Position numbers and translations under genes: made by a program. From Synechocystis sp. PCC 6714 (GTDB taxonomy: Bacteria > Cyanobacteriota > Cyanobacteriia > Cyanobacteriales > Microcystaceae): 64,000 nucleotides of DNA. Positions 55,914-64,000 of this stretch are shown piece by piece. Location of the stretch: NCBI RefSeq assembly GCF_000478825.2, contig NZ_CP007542.1:1860001-1924000 (forward strand), written 5' to 3'. Position 1 is the stretch's first letter; each line of letters starts with the position of its first letter. A model generated the notes under the pieces. It ran no database searches. It saw nothing but the letters and a program-made list of their open reading frames with translations, and had not been told where the DNA came from.

Positions 55914-56363
55914 ATGAAAAACATCAAAAGCCCGTTAATTGCCCTAGGTATGGTTCTTGCTAGTCCCTTCGTCTGGAGTGGAATGGCGATCGCCGAAAAT
56001 GCGGATCAAGTTCAACAATTGCTAGAAACCAATGCCTGTATGAACTGTGATTTATCCGGGGTTGACTTGTCCGGAGCCCATCTGATTGGGGCCGATTTAC
56101 GTAACGCCAACTTGTCCGGTACTAACCTCAACGAAGCTAACTTGGAAGGGGCCGACTTGACCGGTGCCAATCTGGAAAACGCTGACCTGCGGGGGGCAAT
56201 GGTCACCAATGCTACCCTAAACCGGGCTAATTTGACTTCGGCTAACTTTGCCTTTGCTAAACTCTACGACGTGGATGTGACTGGTGCCACCGTTGACGAT
56301 ATGAACATCCAAAATGCGGAAATTTACAACACCGGCATTGGTATTGGTGGTGGCGACGATTAA
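55914..56363 (+). CDS. Exported pentapeptide-repeat protein
   Basis: A 149-residue protein. A signal peptide (LIALGMVLASPFVWSGMAIA, cut after about residue 26) leads into a pentapeptide stack A(D/N)LxG: LSGVDLSGAHLIGADLRNANLSG and more, about 14 repeats between residues 45 and 135. The fold is a right-handed beta-helix. Before it, the CMNCDLSG pair of cysteines is common in such cyanobacterial proteins. Strong RBS (AGAGGAGA) 7 bases before the ATG. The protein should lie in periplasm or lumen; role unknown. Confidence 0.88.
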   Translation: MKNIKSPLIALGMVLASPFVWSGMAIAENADQVQQLLETNACMNCDLSGVDLSGAHLIGADLRNANLSGTNLNEANLEGADLTGANLENADLRGAMVTNATLNRANLTSANFAFAKLYDVDVTGATVDDMNIQNAEIYNTGIGIGGGDD

Positions 56364-56424
56364 TGGCCTTTACTGAAGTTGAGCAGGGAAAAGGCGATCG
56401 CCATGGATCAATATGGATCAATGG

Positions 56425-56802
56425 TTAACGGCCATATTCCTGTCTTTCCTGTTCAGTTTCCATTCTTATTTCCGATTCCAGTTCTTTGCCAAGAAAATAG
56501 TTTAAAAAAGTCCTGATCACAGCAATTAGCCCCAGTTTGCTCAAGCTTTCTAGGGTGGGAGCAATGGTGGTGGAGAGGATGTCTGCCCCCAATTGGAATT
56601 CCAGCGCTAAAGCTAGCCACAGACCGAATTGCAAACGAATACTGTTAAAAAATTTGGGCGTGTTCATAGTGCGGCGATCGCCAGCCCAGACCATTTGCAA
56701 AGTTTTCACTAGGCCGAGAATAATACAGAGCACAGAAACGCTTTCCAGTACAAATTTGGTAACACTGACTAAATTGCCCAGATAATGATCTAAAAGTTCC
56801 AT
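56425..56802 (-). CDS. DUF1622 membrane protein
   Basis: A 125-residue protein with three hydrophobic segments (FVLESVSVLCIILGLVKTLQM, IRLQFGLWLALALEFQLGADIL, LSKLGLIAVIRTFLNYFLGKELE). The pattern RLQFGLWLALALEFQLGADILSTTIAPT is the core of the DUF1622 family, which is of unknown function. It lies 24 bp upstream of the aminotransferase gene on the same strand. The likely RBS is AAAGGGAA. Confidence 0.85.
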   Translation of the reverse strand: MELLDHYLGNLVSVTKFVLESVSVLCIILGLVKTLQMVWAGDRRTMNTPKFFNSIRLQFGLWLALALEFQLGADILSTTIAPTLESLSKLGLIAVIRTFLNYFLGKELESEIRMETEQERQEYGR

Positions 56803-56826
56803 GGTTTTATTCCCTTTCCTTTCAAT

Positions 56827-58002
56827 TTAGTTTTGGTTAAGAAATTGACCAATTTTTTGGGCCGCCGTGGCTAGAATGGCCGGCTCCTGTACCAAAGCAA
56901 AACGTACATAACCTTCCCCCCCTGGACCAAAGCCAGACCCAGGGGAAAGGGCTACGCCGGTTCTGGCCACCAGTTTTTGACAAAATTCCAAGGAATTGCC
57001 AGACCAAGTGGGGGGTAACGGTGCCCAAACATACATGGTGGCGGTGGGTAAAGCCACATTCCAGCCAATACTTTGCAGAGCGTCAACCAATGTGGCCCGG
57101 CGTTGGGCAAAAATTTGCACCGTTTGTTGCACAATTTCCGGGGGACTTTCCAGGGCGGCGATCGCCCCTTGAAGAATGCCTATGTATTGATTGAAATCCA
57201 CCACCGCCTTAATTTTTTTCAGGGCAGAAATTAATTGGGTATTACCAATGGCGAAACCGATGCGAAAGCCTCCCATATTGTAGGATTTAGAAAAGGTAAA
57301 AAATTCAATGGAACGGGATTTTTCGGGATCGGCCAGCAGTATGGATGGGGGCAGTTCCGTGCCATCAAAAACCAGATCCATATAGGGAAAATCGTGTACC
57401 AATACTAAATTATAATCCTGACAAAATTGCACCGCTGTTTGAAAAAAATCTAGACTGGCAATCGCCGTGGTGGGGTTGTGGGGATAGCTGAGCACCATCA
57501 TTTTGGCTTTGGCTAAAATCGCATCGGGAATATCTGCAAAAACTGGCAAAAATTGGTTTTCTGACCGCAACGCCATGGGATAAATTTCCCCTCCCGCCAA
57601 GTGCACGCCCCCCATGTGGGAAGGATAGCCGGGGTCCATTAACAGAGCCACATCGCCTGGATTCAACACTGCTAACGGTAAATGGGCTGTGCCTTCCTGG
57701 GAACCAATTAGAGGTAAAACTTCCGTTTCCGCATCCACCGCTAAGCCAAAACGTTTTTCATACCAAACGGCGATTGCCTCTCGTAACGGTAGGGTTCCTT
57801 GATGCAGGAGGTAACCATGGGTTTGGGGATCATCCAACGCTTTGGCGATCGTGGCCAAAATTGGGGCTGGAGTAGGTAAATCCGAAGAACCAAGGGAAAG
57901 ATCAATGATGGTTTGTCCCTGGGCCCTAGCCTGGGTTTTAGCCAGATCCATATCGGCAAAAACATTACCACCAAAGAGATTGAGACGATCAGCAAATTGC
58001 AT
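56827..58002 (-). CDS. Class I/II PLP aminotransferase (LL-diaminopimelate / aspartate type)
   Basis: A 391-residue fold-type I PLP enzyme. IDLSLGSSDLPTP near the start and MDPGYPSHMGG in the active site are characteristic, and SYPHNPTTAIASLDFF holds the Asn-Pro motif. FTFSKSYNMGGFRIGFAIGN carries the PLP lysine. The C-terminal Arg region is GPGGEGYVRFALV. The sequence suits the group of LL-diaminopimelate and aspartate aminotransferases, and the precise amino acid is uncertain. No signal peptide. A second enzyme step near it is not obvious. Confidence 0.9.
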   Translation of the reverse strand: MQFADRLNLFGGNVFADMDLAKTQARAQGQTIIDLSLGSSDLPTPAPILATIAKALDDPQTHGYLLHQGTLPLREAIAVWYEKRFGLAVDAETEVLPLIGSQEGTAHLPLAVLNPGDVALLMDPGYPSHMGGVHLAGGEIYPMALRSENQFLPVFADIPDAILAKAKMMVLSYPHNPTTAIASLDFFQTAVQFCQDYNLVLVHDFPYMDLVFDGTELPPSILLADPEKSRSIEFFTFSKSYNMGGFRIGFAIGNTQLISALKKIKAVVDFNQYIGILQGAIAALESPPEIVQQTVQIFAQRRATLVDALQSIGWNVALPTATMYVWAPLPPTWSGNSLEFCQKLVARTGVALSPGSGFGPGGEGYVRFALVQEPAILATAAQKIGQFLNQN

Positions 58003-58044
58003 AAAAAAACTAGGGCTATTAACTATTGAGAACTGAGAACTTGG

Positions 58045-58344
58045 TCAGCGTTCGTAACAGCTAATAAATTCCCTAATTACCCAACCCCAAACTCGATAAC
58101 GACCCTGGTAATAACCAGCAACCTTTGCCCAAGGGCGACCCTGTTGGTCAAAATCAGTTTCTAGGATTTCCACTTCTCGATTATTTCTTAAAGCATTAAT
58201 AACTTTGCCATTGGGACTGTCCCTAACATTGAGAGGAGTGCCGGTGGGATCTGTCACTTTACAAATTTCCTTTGCTTGGGAGGGTAATGTAATTAACGTC
58301 AAGCAAAAGATGCTGGTTAACAATGCATTTTTAAAATAATTCAT
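58045..58344 (-). CDS. Secreted SH3-like domain protein
   Basis: A 99-residue protein with a signal peptide (NALLTSIFCLTLITLPSQA, cut after about residue 25) and one bacterial SH3 domain (CKVTDPTGTPLNVRDSPNGKVINALRNNREVEILE). Two cysteines, near the start and end of the mature protein, could form a disulfide. The ORF has a TTG two codons earlier; I chose the ATG at 58344. It lies 42 bp before the aminotransferase on the same strand. SH3 domains of this type often bind cell wall. Confidence 0.75.
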   Translation of the reverse strand: MNYFKNALLTSIFCLTLITLPSQAKEICKVTDPTGTPLNVRDSPNGKVINALRNNREVEILETDFDQQGRPWAKVAGYYQGRYRVWGWVIREFISCYER

Positions 58345-58391
58345 TGCCAAAAATCACTATTTATTCAGGAGCTTCTTTAACTAAGATTGTC

Positions 58392-59897
58392 TCACACGTC
58401 ATAACCAAACAAATTGGGATTAACTTCCGTTAAATTAATGTCCCCCAAACCATATTCTTTCCAGCGTTGGCTAACCTGTTCCGCCATGGCCAGATCCGAT
58501 TCCAATACTTTGCCCCATTCATGATCCGTTTCCGGGGGAATTTTGGTGGTGGCATCAATGCCCATGCGGCCCCCCAAACCAATCTTTTCGCTGGCAAAAT
58601 CGAGGCTGTCAAAGGGAGTTTCCGGCAAAATAAATACATCCCGCACTGGATCGACTTTGGAACTGATGGCCCAGACCACCTGCCGGGGATCACGAATATT
58701 AATATCCTTGTCCACCACAATGACAAATTTTGTGTAGGTAAACTGGGGCAGGGCGCTCCAAAAAGCGAGGGCGGCCCGCTTAGCTTGTCCCGGATAGGCT
58801 TTATCAATGGAAATAATGGCCGCTTTATAGCTCAACGCCTCCATGGGCAAAAAGAAGTCGGTAATCTCGGAAACCTGTTGCCGCAAAATGGGGGTATAAA
58901 TCCGGTTCAAGGCGATCGCCATCATCGCTTCTTCTTTGGGGGGACGGCCGCTAAAGGTAGTCAAATAAACGGGATTTTTCCGATGGGTCAGACAATGGAA
59001 CCGCACCAAGGGAGAATCTTCCACGCCACCGTAATAGCCCATGTGATCTCCAAAAGGCCCATCGGGTAACATTTCGCCAGGGGTAATGGTCCCTTCCAGG
59101 ACAAATTCCGAGTCCGCTGGCACTTCCAAATCAACGGTTTTACATTTGGCCAACGCCACTCCCGAACCACCGTATAGACCGGCAAACAGCCATTCTGACA
59201 AATCCACTGGGATCGGTGTGGCCGCCGCCATAATAATTAACGGGTCTACCCCTAAGGCGATCGCCACTTCTAATTTTTTCCCTTGTTCCGCTGCTTTGCG
59301 TAAATGCCTAGCCCCCCCCCTCACGGAGAGCCAATGGACAGTCATGGTGGTTTTGGACTGTAATTGCAAACGGTAAACCCCCACATTAGGCGTGCCCGTT
59401 TCACAATCCTTGGTGATTACTAAACCGAGGGTTATAATTTTGCCCGCATCACCGGGGTAGGGCCGGATCAGGGGAATTTGGTTTAAATCTAAATTTTCAC
59501 CATCGATGACTACTTCTTGGCAGGGGGGAAAGAAGTTACGGCCCGGTTTAGCCTTGAGCACATCAAACAAAACTTTGCCAAAATCAATGGCCTGGGAAAT
59601 TTTCTTGGGGGGTTTAGGCTGTTGCAACAGGGCCAACTTTTTGCCCAAATCCTCCAACTCCAGGGGATGCTCCATATTCATGGCCCAGCAAATACGCTCC
59701 ACTGTCCCCATCAAATTCACCGCTACGGGGAAGGGGGAGCCTTTAACATTTTCGAATAACAGCCCTGGACCACCGGCCTGCAACATGCGGTTGGAAATCT
59801 CCGCCACTTCCAAATCGGGATCCACCTCAGCGGTAATGCGACGCAACTGCCCCCGTGCTTCCAACAACTGGATGAATCCCCGTAAATCTCTGGCCAT
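58392..59897 (-). CDS. ubiD: UbiD-family decarboxylase (prenyl-FMN dependent)
   Basis: A 501-residue UbiD-family decarboxylase. From family knowledge, the cyanobacterial member is thought to decarboxylate a 4-hydroxybenzoate derivative in plastoquinone synthesis. The core shows GVYRLQLQSKTTMTVHWLSVRGGARHL, DLSEWLFAGLYGGSGVALAK, EFVLEGTITPGEMLPDGPFGDHMGYYGG and KFVIVVDKDINIRDPRQVVWAI, with the E-R-E catalytic residues placed in these parts. A UbiX partner that makes prenyl-FMN is not in this window. Length is normal. Confidence 0.93.
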   Translation of the reverse strand: MARDLRGFIQLLEARGQLRRITAEVDPDLEVAEISNRMLQAGGPGLLFENVKGSPFPVAVNLMGTVERICWAMNMEHPLELEDLGKKLALLQQPKPPKKISQAIDFGKVLFDVLKAKPGRNFFPPCQEVVIDGENLDLNQIPLIRPYPGDAGKIITLGLVITKDCETGTPNVGVYRLQLQSKTTMTVHWLSVRGGARHLRKAAEQGKKLEVAIALGVDPLIIMAAATPIPVDLSEWLFAGLYGGSGVALAKCKTVDLEVPADSEFVLEGTITPGEMLPDGPFGDHMGYYGGVEDSPLVRFHCLTHRKNPVYLTTFSGRPPKEEAMMAIALNRIYTPILRQQVSEITDFFLPMEALSYKAAIISIDKAYPGQAKRAALAFWSALPQFTYTKFVIVVDKDINIRDPRQVVWAISSKVDPVRDVFILPETPFDSLDFASEKIGLGGRMGIDATTKIPPETDHEWGKVLESDLAMAEQVSQRWKEYGLGDINLTEVNPNLFGYDV

Positions 59898-60030
59898 GGC
59901 TGATGTCTAAACAAATACGCTCTCTAGCTTAACGGGTTTAGCCTTGCCAGGATGGCGATCGCCAACGGGAATTTGCCGCTATGCTAGTGGTTAGCGGTTG
60001 CAAACACCCAAGGAAACGGAGTATGAATTT

Positions 60031-60414
60031 GTGGATATTTCAATTGAGTTAACCAGGGGTTTTGAGCATGATCTTCAGCATTTAAGCCCAGAGGAGAGAA
60101 CTGAAATAGAAAGTAAAATTGATAGTTGTGCTAGTCTTTTTTTCACTGATCCGGCCTTAATGTATCGCAGTCTCGATTATCTTCCTTTCCCCAGCAAGTT
60201 AGACGCATACGATTCTTCTTTATATGCTTTCAGCGTTACCCCAGATCTACGAGTAATTTTAGCCATTGATGAAGATCCTATTTTTGACCAAGTTATTTTT
60301 ACCCTTTTTAGGGTAGTGGAGTGGGAGCATTTACATAAAGCACATCAAGCTGTAGCTGAATCATTGTATGAAGAAATTATTGGTCAACAAAATCAATCGG
60401 CTCTCCTTGTCTAG
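60031..60414 (+). CDS. RelE/ParE-fold toxin-like protein
   Basis: A 127-residue protein of the RelE/ParE style: FEHDLQHLSPEERTEIESKI, then YDSSLYAFSVTPDLRVILAIDEDPIFDQVIFTLFRVV with the repeated beta-strand pattern, ending with KAHQAVAESLYEEII. Such proteins are mRNA interferases or gyrase poisons. I start it at the GTG at 60031, which has GGAG nine bases upstream; a TTG 33 bp earlier is in frame but has no RBS. AT-rich compared with neighbours. A second small gene follows after 8 bp. No antitoxin-like DNA-binding protein is seen upstream. Confidence 0.65.
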   Translation: MDISIELTRGFEHDLQHLSPEERTEIESKIDSCASLFFTDPALMYRSLDYLPFPSKLDAYDSSLYAFSVTPDLRVILAIDEDPIFDQVIFTLFRVVEWEHLHKAHQAVAESLYEEIIGQQNQSALLV

Positions 60415-60422
60415 GCATATTT

Positions 60423-60755
60423 ATGGCAAAAACATTGACCCTTGTTGATGAATATGGCATTATTCTTCAGGCATTAAAAATTTTGCCTAACGAGTTCAAA
60501 GTTAGTTTTCTAGAGTCATTGGCGGAGTTGGAAGATGCTGAATGTCACCGGACAAGGAAATTTCCAAAAACAAGATTGCATAAGGTGAAAGCGATTAAAC
60601 AAGTGATCTACAGGGCTGATATTGACAAGATTTCTGGCTGGCGAGTTCACGTTCAATATGTTAACGGACAGATCCACCTCAAGGATATTATCGAAGGCAA
60701 AAAACATGATGATGTTTTAGATATTATTAAGTTTAAAAAATCCCGGTATCAGTAG
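60423..60755 (+). CDS. Hypothetical partner of the toxin-like gene
   Basis: A 110-residue protein: AKTLTLVDEYGIILQALKILPNE, then a basic CHRTRKFPKTRLHKVKAIKQVIYRADIDKISGWRVHVQY and GQIHLKDIIEGKKHDDVLDIIKFKKSRYQ. The C-terminal half again has a RelE-like strand and basic pattern, so it may be a second toxin-fold protein rather than a classical antitoxin. Only 8 bp separate it from the first gene, so the two are co-transcribed. An inverted repeat overlaps its stop codon. Family not recognised with certainty. Confidence 0.6.
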   Translation: MAKTLTLVDEYGIILQALKILPNEFKVSFLESLAELEDAECHRTRKFPKTRLHKVKAIKQVIYRADIDKISGWRVHVQYVNGQIHLKDIIEGKKHDDVLDIIKFKKSRYQ

Positions 60756-60781
60756 TAATAAATTCACAAAGATCACTACTG
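60750..60781 (+). terminator. Inverted repeat at the end of the toxin-like pair
   Basis: CAGTAGT (60750-60756, including the stop codon TAG) pairs perfectly with ACTACTG (60775-60781). The loop is 18 bases and no clear T-run follows, so termination is only a possibility. Confidence 0.35.
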
Positions 60782-60815
60782 TAAATCAATAAAATAAGTT
60801 TTAATTTAGCTAAAA

Positions 60816-62666
60816 TTGTTGAAAAATTTCCATCCCCTCACGGCGATCGCCGTCACCCCCCAAGCCGCTAGGTTACTTCTGCCCATAGTGGAAATGTTAA
60901 CGGGAAAATTACTTCTATCAGAATCCTTGGCTCAGGAATTAGAGCTGGGTAAAAACTCCGTAGTGGAAACCTACAGCAATTCTTTAGCAACGGCTGTGCA
61001 AGAAAGATGGAACAACCATCAAGCCTTTATTTTCGGTTTAGCCACGGGGGCCGTAGTCCGTTTAATTGCCCCTTTGTTGCAAGGTAAGCAAAGTGATCCG
61101 GCGGTACTGGTGGTGGATGCCATGGGCCAATCGGTGATTAGTTTACTCAGTGGGCACCAAGGGGGTGGCGATCGCCTAGCGCAGATAGTGGCGGAACAGT
61201 TGGGGGGACAAGCAATTCTCACCGGCGGGGCCAATGGGTTGGGACAAATAGCGGTGGATTGTTTGGGGGTTCCCTTTGGTTGGCGCAGGGGTAAAGGGGA
61301 TTGGACAGGAGTCAGTGCGGCTTTAGCTGCTCAAAAATCAGTGGCGGTTCAACAAACAGCAGGGTCAACTCTATGGCAAGGCCATTTACCAAACGGCCAT
61401 AGTTTTAACTTTTCTGGAACTGGGGCAGCGGTAGCAACTTTATCGATTACTGTTCAGGAAAGGGATCTGGAACAACAGAATAAACCCAGGGTTCAATGGC
61501 ATCCCCGACTATTATGGATTGGTCTAGGCTGTGTGCGGGGTACGAATTTAGCTTTGTTAGAACAGGCTTTGCTAGGAGTTTTAGGACAGGAAAATTTAAG
61601 CCCTTTGGCGATCGCCGGCCTGGCCAGTGTGGATTTAAAAGCCGATGAAGTGGGCATTCAGCAATTGGCTAGCAAATATGAGTTACCCTTTTTTACCTTT
61701 GCCCCGGAACAGTTAACTTGCCAGTCGGTACCAAACCCTTCCGATGTGGTTCGTCAAGAAGTGGGTACTCCCAGTGTGGCGGAAGCGGCGGCCCTAACGG
61801 CGGCCCAGGTTTATGGTCGAGGCGGAAAACTAATTGTCGAAAAAGTCATTGTCAAACAGGATCAGCAAGCAGTAACAGTGGCGATCGCCAGGGGAGAGCG
61901 GGAATATATCGGTAAACAGGGGCAGTTATGGTTGGTGGGCACTGGGCCGGGAGAGTTAAATCAAATTTCCCCGGCGGCCCGCACGGCCATTCGAGAAGCG
62001 GATGTGCTGATTGGTTATGGACTTTACTTAGATTTGATTGACCCCCTCAGGCGACCTGGACAAATTTGCGAAACCTTTCCCCTCACCCAGGAACGGCAAC
62101 GCTGTCAGCGGGCCATTGAGTTGGCCCAATGGGGGTTAACCGTAGCGGTGTTATCCTCCGGGGATTGCGGCATTTACGGCATGGCGGGGCTGGTGCTGGA
62201 AGAATTGGAAAAATTAAATTGGAATGGGCAAACCCCCGCAGTAGAAGTTTTTCCCGGCATTAGTGCCTTTCAAGCAGCGGCGGCCCGGGTGGGGGCTCCC
62301 CTGATGCACGACTTTTGCGCCATTAGCCTCAGCGATTTACTTACCCCCAAAGAAAAAATTCTGCAACGGTTAACGGCGGCGGCCCAGGCGGATTTTGTCA
62401 CCGCTTTGTACAACCCCAAATCCCAAAAGCGCACTGTGTTGATTGAGCAAGCCCAGGCTATTTTCCTACAATGGCGATCGCCAACAACTCCGGTGGCCCT
62501 AGTGCGTTCTGTTTATCGCCAAGACGAAAGTATTATGCGTACCACGTTAGCTGAGATGCTGAACTTTCCCATTGATATGCTGACAGTGGTGCTCATCGGC
62601 AACAGCAACACCTACAACTATCAAGATTATTTCATTACCCCCAGGGGCTATTACGCCAATGCTTAG
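60816..62666 (+). CDS. cobJ: CbiG-CobJ fusion: cobalamin biosynthesis protein with precorrin-3B C17-methyltransferase
   Basis: A 616-residue fusion. The N-terminal part (about residues 1-355) is CbiG-like: LTAIAVTPQAARLLLPIVE, AFIFGLATGAVVRLIAPLLQGK, then LLWIGLGCVRGTNLALLEQAL and EVGTPSVAEAAALTAA. The C-terminal part (about 368-616) is a SAM-dependent methylase: QLWLVGTGPGELNQISP, ADVLIGYGLYLDLI, AVLSSGDCGIYGMAGLVLE and RSVYRQDESIMRTTLAEM. This is the ring-contraction step of corrin synthesis. There is no ATG; two TTG codons at 60816/60819 are the only sensible starts. The fused layout is what I recall from cyanobacteria. Confidence 0.92.
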   Translation: MLKNFHPLTAIAVTPQAARLLLPIVEMLTGKLLLSESLAQELELGKNSVVETYSNSLATAVQERWNNHQAFIFGLATGAVVRLIAPLLQGKQSDPAVLVVDAMGQSVISLLSGHQGGGDRLAQIVAEQLGGQAILTGGANGLGQIAVDCLGVPFGWRRGKGDWTGVSAALAAQKSVAVQQTAGSTLWQGHLPNGHSFNFSGTGAAVATLSITVQERDLEQQNKPRVQWHPRLLWIGLGCVRGTNLALLEQALLGVLGQENLSPLAIAGLASVDLKADEVGIQQLASKYELPFFTFAPEQLTCQSVPNPSDVVRQEVGTPSVAEAAALTAAQVYGRGGKLIVEKVIVKQDQQAVTVAIARGEREYIGKQGQLWLVGTGPGELNQISPAARTAIREADVLIGYGLYLDLIDPLRRPGQICETFPLTQERQRCQRAIELAQWGLTVAVLSSGDCGIYGMAGLVLEELEKLNWNGQTPAVEVFPGISAFQAAAARVGAPLMHDFCAISLSDLLTPKEKILQRLTAAAQADFVTALYNPKSQKRTVLIEQAQAIFLQWRSPTTPVALVRSVYRQDESIMRTTLAEMLNFPIDMLTVVLIGNSNTYNYQDYFITPRGYYANA

Positions 62667-62753
62667 AACCCTCAGTTGATATTGGGACCGACGGAGCAGA
62701 TCCCCAGTAATAAAATTATCGATAGCCCATGCAGCCCAGATTTTCAGGAAACT

Positions 62754-63431
62754 ATGCAAAAATCCCGCCAATTAGACCTCGCTTCCTACATTGACCATGC
62801 CGCCCTAGACCCTGCCACCACCAACGAGGCGATCGCCGCCTGCTGTGCCCAGGCCCTACACCATAAATTTGCCGCAGTGTGCCTCTACCCCAGTGCTCTC
62901 CCCCAAGCGGTTGAATTATTGAGGGGAAAAAAGGTGGAAATCTGTGCAGTGATTGGTTTTCCTTCTGGTGCGAGCACCAGCAGTAGTAAGCTTTACGAAG
63001 CCCAAGAAGCAGCAGAACTAGGAGCCACTGAATTAGATGTGGTAATTAATCTAGGCTTGCTCAAATCCGGTAACACTGAAGCTGTTTATAATGACATCGC
63101 CCCCATTGTGGAATCCACGGGGCTAACGGTCAAAGCCATCCTAGAAATGGGCCGACTAACAGAACCAGAAAAAAGATTAGCAGCGGAGATTTGCTTGGAT
63201 GCAGGGGTACAATATCTTAAAACCAGTACAGGCTTGGGCAAAGGGGCCACCGTTGCCGACGTACGACTGTTGCATCAAATTAGCCAAGGGCGGGTGGGCA
63301 TTAAAGCTTCTGGGGGCATCCGCACCGTTGAGCAGGCTATAGAACTAATTGAAGCAGGGGCTAACCGTTTGGGCACTTCCCGGGGGGTGGATTTAATTCA
63401 GCAACAACGGCAATTGTGGGAGCAAAGTTAA
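62754..63431 (+). CDS. deoC: Deoxyribose-phosphate aldolase
   Basis: A 225-residue class I aldolase that cleaves 2-deoxyribose-5-phosphate to glyceraldehyde-3-phosphate and acetaldehyde. [19 protein letters not shown] begins the barrel; [28 protein letters not shown] and [14 protein letters not shown] (Schiff-base Lys) follow, then [11 protein letters not shown] (second Lys). The ORF opens 78 bp earlier; I chose the ATG at 62754, with AGGA seven bases upstream. A 95-bp repeat begins 18 bp after the stop. Confidence 0.95.
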   Translation: MQKSRQLDLASYIDHAALDPATTNEAIAACCAQALHHKFAAVCLYPSALPQAVELLRGKKVEICAVIGFPSGASTSSSKLYEAQEAAELGATELDVVINLGLLKSGNTEAVYNDIAPIVESTGLTVKAILEMGRLTEPEKRLAAEICLDAGVQYLKTSTGLGKGATVADVRLLHQISQGRVGIKASGGIRTVEQAIELIEAGANRLGTSRGVDLIQQQRQLWEQS

Positions 63432-63448
63432 GCCCATCAAACTCTATT

Positions 63449-63543
63449 TATAGTCAATCAAAGTAAGATTAAGACGACTAAAGTCTTTGCCAAAGACGCT
63501 TTTAGCCCTGGTCAGTGTCTTACTTTCAATTAAATCAACTATA
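63449..63543. repeat. 95-bp MITE-like repeat, copy 2
   Basis: Same length and orientation as the copy at 533-627, with about nine substitutions. Outer ends are TATAGTCAATC and the inverted TATAGTTGATT. In the middle CTAAA-GTCTTT (63478-63488) pairs with AAAGAC (63492-63497) and TTTAG (63501-63505), giving an inner hairpin that is more perfect than in copy 1. Its right end overlaps the last two codons and stop codon of trpD. Confidence 0.8.
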
Positions 63544-64000
63544 ACTTTGCAAAAACGTCACCAATTGTTGCAATTTATCCCAGCCTGCTCCTTGACTCAA
63601 AATATCCTTTGCAAGGCTAATACCCTGGCCATGGTCTCCCCAGGGGACGGCATTGCCCACCTGAAAAGCTAAAGACGCATTCAAGGCCACCGCATCAATC
63701 TGAGCTTGGGTTCCCTTTCCCTGCAAAACTTGGCTGAGAATGGCCACATTTTCCGTCACATCCCCTCCCTTTAAGGCTGTCAAAGGGGCCAGGGTTAAGT
63801 CATAATCCTGGGGGTCTAATGCTTGGGTGATTACATCTCCTTCGTTGAAACTGGCCATGTCTGTGGGGGCCCCCAATCCTGCTTCGTCCAATTTTTCCCG
63901 GCCATGAAGTACAAAAGCCTTAGTGCAGCCCAAATTCTTCAAGGCGATCGCCATGACAGTAAGAAAATCCGGTGAATAAACACCAATCACCTGGCCCGTA
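63535..64000 (-). CDS. trpD: Anthranilate phosphoribosyltransferase, C-terminal part
   Basis: The frame runs off the right edge of the window, so the N-terminal half is outside. The visible 154 residues match Trp[40 protein letters not shown], then [31 protein letters not shown] and [30 protein letters not shown]. TrpD joins anthranilate and PRPP in tryptophan synthesis. The last two codons (Tyr, Ser) and the TGA lie inside the 95-bp repeat, so the natural end has been rewritten by it. Confidence 0.93.
   Translation of the reverse strand, partial: TGQVIGVYSPDFLTVMAIALKNLGCTKAFVLHGREKLDEAGLGAPTDMASFNEGDVITQALDPQDYDLTLAPLTALKGGDVTENVAILSQVLQGKGTQAQIDAVALNASLAFQVGNAVPWGDHGQGISLAKDILSQGAGWDKLQQLVTFLQSYS

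Overview
This window comes from a unicellular cyanobacterium of the Synechocystis type. The evidence is a complete phycocyanin rod operon (cpcB-cpcA-cpcC2-cpcC1-cpcD), an NDH-1 subunit gene, phytol kinase and UbiD genes for prenyl-lipid and quinone metabolism, and dozens of HIP1 octamers (GCGATCGC, often GGCGATCGCC) spread through genes and spacers. Many proteins match, as I remember them, products of Synechocystis sp. PCC 6803 (CpcA-D, SpkA, GlgP, ManS, FtsH1, FtsH4, NdhH, DnaN, CobJ). The cpc promoter is recognisably the same as in 6803 but carries many substitutions, and some neighbour orders look different, so I read this as a relative of 6803 rather than 6803 itself. That reading rests on memory, not on an alignment.

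Layout. 1-5.5 kb: end of a PLP aminotransferase, a 95-bp MITE-like repeat, an SDR gene, gloA, a highly structured non-coding segment, a small Trp-rich protein, a DUF1995 protein and serS. 5.5-9.9 kb: the cpc operon on the minus strand with terminator, intercistronic hairpins, long leader and promoter. 10-18 kb: a TrbI-like exported protein, the SpkA kinase, two amide/peptide hydrolases (one behind a perfect NtcA-type box), phytol kinase and an MlaE permease. 18-22 kb: an S4-domain protein and a large DHH-CBS-nucleotidyltransferase. 21.7-26.5 kb is the most accessory-looking part: two phasin-like genes, duplicated together with about 150 bp of upstream DNA, flank a 1132-aa RTX/Calx-beta-type secreted protein that holds three near-identical 342-bp repeats.

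26.9-37.4 kb: glgP, cbiT, cdsA, cobS, glyQ, an MscS channel and the ManS-like manganese sensor kinase. 37.5-45.3 kb: two FtsH proteases bracket comEC (whose C-terminal metallo-beta-lactamase-like part lacks its metal motif), a lipid kinase and a redoxin. 45-52 kb: cobO, a SpoIID-like protein and the ndhH cluster. 52-60 kb: pterin dehydratase, DinB, dnaN, trpA, a pentapeptide protein, an aminotransferase and ubiD. 60-64 kb: an AT-rich two-gene toxin-like cassette, a cbiG-cobJ fusion, deoC, a second copy of the 95-bp repeat and the 3' part of trpD.

Themes. Light harvesting is concentrated in the cpc operon. Corrinoid synthesis is scattered over four separate loci (cbiT, cobS, cobO, cbiG-cobJ). 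Carbon storage is represented by glgP and phasins, and membrane protein quality control by the two ftsH genes. No rRNA, tRNA, CRISPR array or complete insertion sequence was found.
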